Of a stretch of 36,521 nt of DNA, positions 26,078 through 32,985 are shown in pieces (positions within the stretch are counted from its first letter, which is position 1; each line of letters opens with the position of its first letter). The translations under genes and the position numbers were made by a program. The notes beneath the pieces are model-generated. The model had not been told where the DNA came from. It saw nothing but the letters and a program-made list of their open reading frames with translations, and searched no databases. The stretch spans positions 1 through 36,521 of the forward strand of contig NZ_PVNL01000014.1 in assembly GCF_002994635.1 (NCBI RefSeq). Reading direction: 5' to 3'. This DNA is from Enhygromyxa salina. GTDB taxonomy: Bacteria; Myxococcota_A; Polyangia; Nannocystales; Nannocystaceae.

Positions 26078-26176
26078 GTAGGGACGGTAGCCCCGTGGGT
26101 GACGCGCCCGCAAGGCAGATCGGGCGGGGCTGATCACAGGCCCCACTCGCGGCGCAGGTCCAGTACACTCGCGCGC

Positions 26177-27922
26177 ATGTCCGACGCCCGGTCCGACGCC
26201 CCGCTCCAGTCTCCCACCCCGATCACGATCGAGCCGTTGCCCGGCGGCTACGACCGGCCGGGCGCGCGCCGGCTGCTGAGCGACAGCAAGCTGCCGTCCG
26301 CGATCCACAAGGTCGTCAAGGCGCCGTTTGGGCACACCGTGTTGAGCCTGCAGACCCTCGACGCGGTCGTCGACGCGTTCGACGTCGCGCAGCAGGCCGG
26401 GCAGGCGATCCAGGGCGCGCTGATGGAGGACATCGCGCAGACCGGCTCGCTCGCGATCCCCGAGCCCACTCGGGATCAGCGGCTGTTCATTGGCGCGTTC
26501 ACGACCACGGTGCTGCTCGACAAGCTGCGGCTTGGCTTGGTGCCCTTGGCCCCCAGCCCGCGGATCGAGAGTGACCTGGAGGCCGACGGGCTCGAGGATC
26601 TGCTCGAGGTCACGGTCGGGGATCTGCTCCCGCGCCTGGCCAAGATGGCGACCAACTATCTGCAGACCCAGGCCCAGCAAAAGCCCGAGGCGGCGGATCC
26701 CAAGCTCGAGGCCCGCGAGGGGTGGATCGTGACCACGCTGCTGGCGTTCGCGGGGCAGCTGCACGGGGCCGTGCAGCGCCTGACCCACCTCGGGCGGCTG
26801 CGCCCGTTTGGGATCGCGCTGGCCAAGCGCAAGGTGACCGTTGGGGAGCTGCGCTATGAGGGGTTCTACTCGCGGGCTGCCATGGACCCCGTCACGGATC
26901 TCAGCCCCGTGCGCGTCGAAGACATCGTCGGCAACGAGGAGTACGTGCAGGCCGGGCTGAAGCTCGCCCGTGACGTGGCTGCGTTCGACCTCGAGGCGGG
27001 GACCAGCCCCAAGCGGCTCAACCCGGTGTTGTTCGGGCTTGGGCGGCCAGGCTGCGGCAAGACCATCACCGCGCACGCGATCGGCAACTACTTCTTGGAC
27101 TATTGCCGCGAGCGCGACATTCCGGCCCGCTTCAAGGTCATCCGCCGAACCGACTGGGCCAGCGCGTATCAGAACGCAAGCGCCAATCAGCTGGTCAAGA
27201 TCTTCAAAGAGGAGATCTACGGATTCGACGGGGTGGTCGGGGTGTATTGGCCGGATATCGACACTGCGTTTGCGAGCCGCGGCAGCGGTGATCTGCGCAT
27301 GGAAGAGAAGAACAACCTCGGCGCCGTGTTTGGGATCTTTGACGGCACGCTGATCCCCAAGGACGGCAAGTGGTTCATGATCTGCGACGCCAACTACATG
27401 CAGATGGACGAGGCCACGCGCTCGCGCATCGCCCAGAACCCCTTCACGGTCCCGGGCCCGGTCGGGGCGCAGGACTTCGTCAAGCTCATGCGGGATATTT
27501 TGCTGCGGGACGTCAGGCGCTTCGTGAACCCGGACGACCCGCGCTGGCTCGAGGCCGGGCAGGCCTGCGTCGACAGTAAATTGTCTGGGCGTAATGTGGA
27601 GAGCATCACCAATAATATTCGCGCGCACGTGCAGGACTTCGAGTATCCCGACGATTACTTCAAGGCCACGCTCGAGCGTAGGCGTGAGATTATTGATCAG
27701 TATAGTAAGCGGGTGACCGTGGATGACGTGATCCGGCGGGTTGAGCAATTCGCGGAGTTTCAGGTCGAGGCCGAAGAGAAGGCCGCGCGCGACCGGTTTG
27801 AGAACGAGGTCTCGGATATGGTCAGGCAGTTGAACGCTGGCCGCGCGGCCAGCGAGCGGGCCGCGGAGGCGTTTCAGGCCGAGATCGAGCAGAAGGCCGG
27901 GGTCGAGCCAACGGTTCCCTGA
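26177..27922 (+). CDS. AAA ATPase with large helical N-terminal domain and unusual Walker B
   Basis: The ATG at 26177 gives 581 residues. Residues 1-240 are mostly helical and of unknown type (QTLDAVVDAFDVAQQAG, then LLPRLAKMATNYLQ). The AAA module follows: Walker A GRPGCGKT (289-296), then YWPDID (357-362) where the usual hhhhDEID Walker B should be, so the first Asp is Pro359 and the Glu is Asp360. Next come GIFDG, sensor 1 with Asn406 in CDANY, and the possible arginine finger region EATRSRI (412-418). The C-terminal 90 residues are charged, probably a coiled coil. The changed Walker B suggests slow or altered ATP hydrolysis. Client unknown. Codons between 27570 and 27720 are richer in A/T (agtaaattg, attattgat) than the rest. 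Confidence 0.82.
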   Translation: MSDARSDAPLQSPTPITIEPLPGGYDRPGARRLLSDSKLPSAIHKVVKAPFGHTVLSLQTLDAVVDAFDVAQQAGQAIQGALMEDIAQTGSLAIPEPTRDQRLFIGAFTTTVLLDKLRLGLVPLAPSPRIESDLEADGLEDLLEVTVGDLLPRLAKMATNYLQTQAQQKPEAADPKLEAREGWIVTTLLAFAGQLHGAVQRLTHLGRLRPFGIALAKRKVTVGELRYEGFYSRAAMDPVTDLSPVRVEDIVGNEEYVQAGLKLARDVAAFDLEAGTSPKRLNPVLFGLGRPGCGKTITAHAIGNYFLDYCRERDIPARFKVIRRTDWASAYQNASANQLVKIFKEEIYGFDGVVGVYWPDIDTAFASRGSGDLRMEEKNNLGAVFGIFDGTLIPKDGKWFMICDANYMQMDEATRSRIAQNPFTVPGPVGAQDFVKLMRDILLRDVRRFVNPDDPRWLEAGQACVDSKLSGRNVESITNNIRAHVQDFEYPDDYFKATLERRREIIDQYSKRVTVDDVIRRVEQFAEFQVEAEEKAARDRFENEVSDMVRQLNAGRAASERAAEAFQAEIEQKAGVEPTVP

Positions 27923-27926
27923 CCGC

Positions 27927-28060
27927 GCCCCTGCCCGAAGGTCCTGTACATCGCTATTTGTTCAGTGCCCCTGCCTCAGTGCCCCTGCCTGAAGGTCCTG
28001 TACATCGATATTTGTTCAGTGCCCCTGCCCGAAGGTCCTGTACCTACATATCCGTTCAGT
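27927..28060 (+). repeat. 40-bp tandem repeats downstream of the AAA gene
   Basis: Three near-identical 40-base units at 27927-27966, 27981-28020 and 28021-28060, each beginning gcccctgcc and ending gttcagt, with a 14-base partial unit (27967-27980) between the first and second. A degraded fourth may start at 28061. Forty is not divisible by three and no protein-like frame runs through. They begin four bases after the ATPase stop. No palindrome is visible in the unit. Confidence 0.85.
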
Positions 28061-28208
28061 GCCTCGGCCGCAGAAGGTGCGTTCAGGGCCCCTGCTAGGC
28101 TAGGGGGCCACACATGCCCCCGCGAACAAACGCCCCCGAGGAGCGAAGCGACCAGACGCGCCAGCGGCTGCAGTCGGCGAAGTGCCAAGCTCCATGTGGG
28201 GGCCATAA

Positions 28209-29261
28209 CTAGTCCGCGAGCCCCAGCCCGGCCCGGAGCCCGCGCAGCAACGCCACCGCGTTACGCCCGAGATGCTCCGTGAAGTACCCACCCTCTTGAA
28301 TCGCAGCAACCGGGATCCCCAAGCTCCCAATCCGCTCCCCGACTCGAAAAAAATCCTCGGTGCTCAACTTGAAATCACCGATCGGATCCCGCTCATACGC
28401 ATCTAGCCCCGCGGCCAGCACCAAGTAATCCGGCTCGAACGCCTCGATCGCCGGCACCGCGTGGGCCTCGAGCGCCTTGATGTAGTGCGCCCCGTCGATC
28501 TTCGACTCGAGCACCAGGTTCATGTTGTACCCGCGCCCCTTCGCCTCGCCGACCTCGGACGCGAACCCGCAGAAGAACGGAAAATACTCGCGCGGGTCAC
28601 CGTGCAGGGAGATTGTGAGCACCTTGTCGTCACGCAAGAACAAGCTCTGGGTCCCGTTGCCGTGGTGAAAGTCGATGTCCAGCACGACTACGCGGCCGGC
28701 CCGGCGCAGGACCTTGGCCGCGACCCCCGAGTTGTTGAAGTAGCAGTACCCACCAAACAGATCGCGCTGCGCATGGTGGCCGGGCGGCCGCGAGAGCGCG
28801 TAGGCGAGCTTGGCCCCCTTGCGCAGTGAGGTCGCGGCCGAGCGGGCACACGCGGCGCTCCACGTGGCGGCGCTGAGCGTCTTGGCGTTGAGCGGGGTGC
28901 CCGAGTCAAAACAAAACGCGCCGGCCTGGCGGATGTTGTTTGGGTCACCTTCGCCGCGCTTGAGCTTGGGAAACACGGTCGGATAAAAATCCGTGTCTTC
29001 GGGGATCTGCTCGGCGGTGGCGTAGAGGTTGAGCAGCTGCAGGCTATGCAGGCCACGCAGCGCGCCCGCGGGGATCTTGCTGGGCTCGCGCAGCTCGAAG
29101 TCCTCGTGGGCTTCGGCGACGGCGGTCAAGATCGACTCTGCGCGGGCGGTGGTCTCGGGGTGAGCGATCTTCTCGCCAAACGCCCACTCGTAGCGGGGCT
29201 TGAACTCGAGCTGAAGCGCGTTGAAAAACACGGGAGTGCGTACGCGGGTGCTCACGGCCAC
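28209..29261 (-). CDS. Acetylpolyamine amidohydrolase/HDAC-fold deacetylase
   Basis: A 350-residue zinc deacetylase of the arginase/HDAC fold. Active-site motifs are complete: RPPGHHA (His162, His163), FGGYCYFNN, VVLDIDFHHGNGTQ (zinc ligands Asp197 and His199), GLDAYERDPIG (third zinc ligand Asp) and QEGGYF (catalytic Tyr). The stretches SLHGDPREYFP, then FKLSTEDF, and the length are closer to bacterial acetylpolyamine amidohydrolases (AphA type) than to histone deacetylases. Such enzymes remove acetyl from N-acetylated amines. It begins with a GTG only two bases after the stop of the acetyltransferase gene, so translation is probably coupled. This makes the acetylated product of that enzyme a natural candidate substrate. 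Confidence 0.9.
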   Translation of the reverse strand: MAVSTRVRTPVFFNALQLEFKPRYEWAFGEKIAHPETTARAESILTAVAEAHEDFELREPSKIPAGALRGLHSLQLLNLYATAEQIPEDTDFYPTVFPKLKRGEGDPNNIRQAGAFCFDSGTPLNAKTLSAATWSAACARSAATSLRKGAKLAYALSRPPGHHAQRDLFGGYCYFNNSGVAAKVLRRAGRVVVLDIDFHHGNGTQSLFLRDDKVLTISLHGDPREYFPFFCGFASEVGEAKGRGYNMNLVLESKIDGAHYIKALEAHAVPAIEAFEPDYLVLAAGLDAYERDPIGDFKLSTEDFFRVGERIGSLGIPVAAIQEGGYFTEHLGRNAVALLRGLRAGLGLAD

Positions 29262-29263
29262 CC

Positions 29264-30253
29264 CTACCCCGCGTGAGAGTCCAGGCGCCGCGACATGATG
29301 TTCATGTCTTCGATGCCCTCACCGATCCGGCACGACTGGCGCATGGTCCCGTTGAACGAGAACCCCAGCCGCGCGAACGCCAGGTTGACGCCCGGGACCC
29401 GCGCCCGCGCGAGCGTGAACGCGGTGGGGTAGTCGAGCGCCCGGAGGTCGTCCATGAGATCGAGCAGGACGTTCTGCATGAGCCCGCGGCCGCGGTGGCT
29501 GGGCCGCGTCGCGCAGTCGGTGAGCTCGGCCGTGCGCGCGTCGGCGATCAGATCTGCGCTGGCGCAGGCGACCACGCGGCCGCGCTCTTCGATCACGCGA
29601 AACGGGGTGCCGTCTGCGATCGCGGCGGCGACGTACTCGGGGTCACCCGAGGGCGTGGGGTAGGCGGAGAAGGTCTCGTCGAGCAACGACGCGATCGCGG
29701 CGGCGTCGTCGACGGTCGCGCGATGGGTCTCGATCCGCGGGCGCGCTGGGCGTGGATGGGATGCGTCGGCTTGACCAGATCGAGGGCCAGATCGAGGATC
29801 AGGGTTGCTGAGCTGGGCCTCGTGCGCGGCGAGCAGCGCCTTGACCTCGGCGACCTCGCGCGGGTGCGCCAGATCCCCGCGGCTGGCGTCGGGGTAAGCG
29901 CCCATGACGGCGCACGCGACCTCGCCCTCGTAAAAGCCGGGGATCAGGCCCTCACGTTCGAACCCGACCTGCTTGAGCCCCTGCTCGGCGGCTGGGCGCA
30001 CGAACGCGATGACACGCCCGCGATCGAGCTGCTCCGCGGCCGCGAGCAGCGAGCGACCCAGCGAGGCGCCGCCCGGGCTCCCTGGGTGATCGCAGCGGAT
30101 GCGATCGGAGTAGACGTCGTCACGCGCGTGCACCGACGGCGCGCCCGCGACCTGCAAGATCAGCTCGTGGGGGTCATCTTGGTCGATGTGGAGCGCGTGG
30201 GCGTGTGGACAGACGGCTTTCGCGTTCGCTGCTAAGAGATTCTCAATCATCAT
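29264..30253 (-). CDS. ablB: Beta-lysine N-acetyltransferase-like GNAT protein (AblB type)
   Basis: From the tandem ATGs at 30253/30250 the protein has about 329 residues. The N-terminal part carries the AblB marks DDVYSDRIRC, RVIAFVRP, and VGFEREGLIPGFYEGEVA. A low-complexity linker (about 150-175) precedes the GNAT domain (176-325): FSAYPTPSGDPEYV, TAELTDCATRPSHRGRGLM (acetyl-CoA loop R-G-R-G), TLARARVPGVNLAFARLGF and EDMNIM. AblB acetylates beta-lysine on its epsilon amine, giving the osmolyte N-epsilon-acetyl-beta-lysine. Its usual partner, the lysine 2,3-aminomutase AblA, is not in this window. It is two bases upstream of a deacetylase gene. The linker is longer than I would expect. Substrate identity is inferred from similarity. 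Confidence 0.8.
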   Translation of the reverse strand: MMIENLLAANAKAVCPHAHALHIDQDDPHELILQVAGAPSVHARDDVYSDRIRCDHPGSPGGASLGRSLLAAAEQLDRGRVIAFVRPAAEQGLKQVGFEREGLIPGFYEGEVACAVMGAYPDASRGDLAHPREVAEVKALLAAHEAQLSNPDPRSGPRSGQADASHPRPARPRIETHRATVDDAAAIASLLDETFSAYPTPSGDPEYVAAAIADGTPFRVIEERGRVVACASADLIADARTAELTDCATRPSHRGRGLMQNVLLDLMDDLRALDYPTAFTLARARVPGVNLAFARLGFSFNGTMRQSCRIGEGIEDMNIMSRRLDSHAG

Positions 30254-30384
30254 CCGAGGGCGACAAGTAGCATAATTGCGGCTATTTTGCCAATACGGAA
30301 ACCCGGCTCTGAGTGCCGCCATGCTACGTTTGCGCCGGGTTTGCGAATGCGCACGTGTTGCTGTGAGCTGATCTAGCGCGCCAA

Positions 30385-31389
30385 TCAGTCTGCGATTCGC
30401 CCGCTGACCGAGAACTCGAAGTGATCGACCGCCTCGGCGGTCGCGAAGTTGTTCGAGTAGCGCGCCGAGCCGCCCGCGGTCAGCACCTCGCCGTCGGCGA
30501 AGGTGCTGCCCACGCCGACGAGCTTGCCGTCCTTGTCGAGCGCCTGGATCTCGATCTCGACGAACTTGGCCCCGAGCGTGCCGTCGTTGAACACCTTGCC
30601 CTCGAGGTCCCAGCGGTTGTCGCCGTACTTCGCGGGCCGCGGCTCGCCGGGCTCGACGCGCAGCCCCTCGGCCAGCTTGGGGATGTAGCTGGCCTTGCGG
30701 GGCACGACCTCGTAGCGGATCGACGCGTGCGCTGGCGGATCTTGGATCAGGATCTTGATCGGTGAGCTCTCGTCCGGCCCGAGCACGTCACGCTCGGCGT
30801 AGCCAAAGTCGGTGCTGAGCTCCTTGCCGGCGTCATCGAGGAGCACGGCGATGACCTTGGGCTTGTCGATCACGAACGGCGAGGTGTTGGTGACCACGCC
30901 CAGCGCGTAGAACGAGGTCTGGTAGCCGGTCTGGATCCGGTGAAACTCGAAGCTCGCGCTGGGCAAGACCTCGGGCTCGGGTTTGACGGCGACGGGCGCG
31001 GGCGCGACGACCGAGTCGCGGGTCGCGAGCTTGGCCGGCTCGCTGGTACCCACCGGAACCGACACGGACGTGGACCTCGAACCAGACGAGGAGCGGGACA
31101 CATCCGCGGACGACGACGGCTCCACGATCTCGGGTGAGGTCCTGAACGACACGAACCCCGCGAGGCCGACCCCGACGAGCACGGCGACGATCCCAAGCAC
31201 CAGCGCGGTGGTGTGCTTTTGCTGGGTCTGCGCAGGAGCGGTGACGTTGACGACGAACTGCGCCGGGCCGCCGGCGGGCGTGCGACGAAACTGCGTCCCG
31301 CAGTAGCCGCAGAAGTACTCGTCGTTTGCGTTCGGGCCCGAGGCTCCCGGCGCGCGGCATGAGGGGCAGACCAGGGCTTCGGTCGACAC
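30385..31389 (-). CDS. Zinc-ribbon membrane protein with FxLYD-like domains
   Basis: I chose the GTG at 31389 because it sits just before the first zinc-ribbon Cys pair; a TTG six codons earlier is possible. The product has 334 residues. A short zinc ribbon is formed by C8-PS-C11 and C27-GY-C30. One membrane span follows (about 61-81), then a Ser/Val/Pro-rich linker (90-150) and a C-terminal part of two similar beta modules (SFYALGVVTNTSPFVIDKPKVIAVLLD, then WDLEGKVFNDGTLGAKFVEIEIQALD), like the FxLYD domain family of bacterial surface proteins. The zinc ribbon would face the cytoplasm and the beta modules the outside. Function not known. It is divergent from the ferritin-like lipoprotein gene, with the long inverted repeat between them. 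Confidence 0.75.
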   Translation of the reverse strand: MSTEALVCPSCRAPGASGPNANDEYFCGYCGTQFRRTPAGGPAQFVVNVTAPAQTQQKHTTALVLGIVAVLVGVGLAGFVSFRTSPEIVEPSSSADVSRSSSGSRSTSVSVPVGTSEPAKLATRDSVVAPAPVAVKPEPEVLPSASFEFHRIQTGYQTSFYALGVVTNTSPFVIDKPKVIAVLLDDAGKELSTDFGYAERDVLGPDESSPIKILIQDPPAHASIRYEVVPRKASYIPKLAEGLRVEPGEPRPAKYGDNRWDLEGKVFNDGTLGAKFVEIEIQALDKDGKLVGVGSTFADGEVLTAGGSARYSNNFATAEAVDHFEFSVSGRIAD

Positions 31390-31451
31390 GCGCCCAACAT
31401 AACCCAAGCGTTGGCCGAACAGAATTGGTCCCGGGGGCGAGCGGCGACCTG

Positions 31452-31619
31452 CTAGCAGGCCGGGGAAATTCTCGGCGCGGCCCAGAGTGCGTCACTGGGC
31501 TTCGCGGCCGCGAAGCCAAAACGAAGCTGTATCGGGCATACTGCGAGCTTTTGGCGACAAAGGCCCCGGACGTCAGGGGCGTGCTCTGGGTCGTGTCGAG
31601 AGTTTCTCCGACCTGCTAG
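31452..31619 (+). other. Long inverted repeat, candidate structured RNA element
   Basis: Arms 31452-31497 and 31574-31619 (46 bases each, no gaps) are inverted complements with 10 differences. In a plus-strand RNA eight of these are G-U pairs (five G opposite U, three U opposite G) and only two are mismatches (C-A, A-G). In a minus-strand RNA the same eight would be A-C mismatches. The 76-base centre contains a perfect 20-base palindrome (31498-31517) and a second stem (aagct/agctt with gtat/atac inside, about 31524-31552). CGACCTGCTAG also occurs as a direct repeat at 31445-31455 and 31609-31619. It ends nine bases before the ATG at 31629 with no visible Shine-Dalgarno. A 5'-leader regulator, an independent small RNA or a MITE-like element are the choices. 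Confidence 0.6.
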
Positions 31620-31628
31620 TCTCTCGGC

Positions 31629-32975
31629 ATGGCTGATACGGACTTGGATCACGACGGGGTGGATGCGCGCGCGCTGGTCTGCGCTCGGCGGCTGCGGTGG
31701 AGCATCATCAAGCAGCTGGGGCTGGTGTCTCCGCTACTGGTGGCAGCAGGCTGCTCGAGCAGCTCGCCCAGCGAGGGCGACGAGGGCGGGGTCACGACCA
31801 ATCCCAGCAGCGGCGAGGCTGACGGGTCGAACACCGCCGACACCGCCGACACCGCCGACACCGCCGACACCGCCGACACGCTCGACTCGGCCGAGTCGAG
31901 CGACGGCATGACCGAAGACACGGACGAGGGCACGAGCGACGCCACGACCGGCGTCAAGCTCGACATACAGACCGAGCCCCAGCCCCAGTGCACGCAGGAC
32001 TGGATCGATCCCGAGCAGGTCCCCGAGCAGTTTCCTAGCTGCGAGTTCGGCCCCTTCGACCCCAACCTGTACGTCGAGTACTACGAGGTCTGCGTCGAGC
32101 TCGACGACGGCGCGAGCTGTGACGAGATCTGCTCCGACAGCTGGTGCGAGGGCATGGAGACCTGCTGGTGGGGCGACGCGATCGAGAGCTGCGGCGTGTT
32201 CGAGCACCCCGACGCTTGCTGCATCGTGGTCGCTGCCGAGCCGCTGCCGCCGATCGGCCGCCCATTCGTGGTCGCGGGGCAGGCCCGGCTCGCGCAGGTC
32301 GACGGCGCCGCGCCGGCGTCACCCGTGGCGGCGCACTGGCTCGAGATGGCCCGGGGCGAGCATGCGTCGATCGCCGCGTTCGCCCGGTTTGTCGCGCTCT
32401 TGCAGCGCCAAGCTGCGCCCCCGCGCCTGGTCGCGGACGCGCTCGCGGCCGCGGGTGACGAGGCCCGCCACGCACGCGACGCGCTGCAGCTGGCCTCGCG
32501 CTTTGCGGGGAGGTCGCTGTCGTTCGGCGGGCTGTCGGTCACCGGGGCGGCGAGCGAAGACCTGCCTGCCGCGGTCCGGGCCACGGTGATCGAAGGCTGC
32601 ATCGGCGAGACCCTCGCGGCCCACGAGGCGGCCTGCCTGGCCGAGCACGCGAACGACGAACAGGTGGCCCGGGTGCTGCGCGGGATCGCCAGCGACGAGG
32701 CCCGTCACGCCGCCCTGGCGTGGCGGTTTGTCGCGTGGGCGCTCGCGGCTGAGCCCGAGCTCAGGCCCGTCGTCGAGGCTGCGTTCGCAGAGCATGGGCA
32801 GCAGCCCGATCAGGATCGGGCAGACCCGGGCACACGGCAGGATCTCGAGCTGCTCGCGTGGGGCTGCGCGTCGTCGCGCCAGCGTGCGCGATGGCGCCAC
32901 GTCGCGCGGGCCGAGCTGATTCGTGCGTGCGCCGAGCAGCTGCTCGGCGTCCAGGAGATCGCCGCGCCGGTCTGA
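31629..32975 (+). CDS. Lipoprotein with a C-terminal ferritin-like domain
   Basis: A 448-residue product from the ATG at 31629; a GTG at 31660 lies in another frame. Signal peptide with lipobox VAAGC (Cys42), a Ser/Gly/Glu linker, and a TAD repeat (about 69-83) encoded by perfect 9-base repeats. Residues about 118-205 are Cys-rich (CTQDW, CEFGPFD, CVELDDGASCDEICSDSWCEGMETC). The C-terminal 210 residues are a ferritin-like four-helix bundle with paired carboxylate/His motifs: HWLEMARGEHASIAAF, GDEARHA, EGCIGETLAAHEA, SDEARHAALAWRF. Two EARH motifs fit a di-iron centre. Extracellular or periplasmic oxidation or metal handling is the inference. Surface-exposed ferritin-like lipoproteins of this layout appear in myxobacteria. 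Confidence 0.8.
   Translation: MADTDLDHDGVDARALVCARRLRWSIIKQLGLVSPLLVAAGCSSSSPSEGDEGGVTTNPSSGEADGSNTADTADTADTADTADTLDSAESSDGMTEDTDEGTSDATTGVKLDIQTEPQPQCTQDWIDPEQVPEQFPSCEFGPFDPNLYVEYYEVCVELDDGASCDEICSDSWCEGMETCWWGDAIESCGVFEHPDACCIVVAAEPLPPIGRPFVVAGQARLAQVDGAAPASPVAAHWLEMARGEHASIAAFARFVALLQRQAAPPRLVADALAAAGDEARHARDALQLASRFAGRSLSFGGLSVTGAASEDLPAAVRATVIEGCIGETLAAHEAACLAEHANDEQVARVLRGIASDEARHAALAWRFVAWALAAEPELRPVVEAAFAEHGQQPDQDRADPGTRQDLELLAWGCASSRQRARWRHVARAELIRACAEQLLGVQEIAAPV
31833..31877 (+). repeat. Five perfect 9-bp repeats (TAD linker)
   Basis: Five identical copies of accgccgac in frame, coding for a Thr-Ala-Asp linker, followed by an imperfect sixth. Copy number could vary between strains without breaking the frame. 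Confidence 0.9.
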
Positions 32976-32985
32976 CCGAGCTCGA

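Noticed and set aside
24401..27748. A minus-strand open frame of 1115 codons
   Set aside because: Only 24401-26077 is real. The upstream part is antisense to the AAA gene, whose motifs are unmistakable; the long open frame is a by-product of high GC.
27927..28060. CRISPR array
   Set aside because: The 40-base units are nearly contiguous, with no unique spacers of constant length and no cas gene nearby.
31498..31517. The 20-base palindrome as an independent restriction or terminator site
   Set aside because: It lies in the loop of the larger inverted repeat and is better treated as part of that structure.
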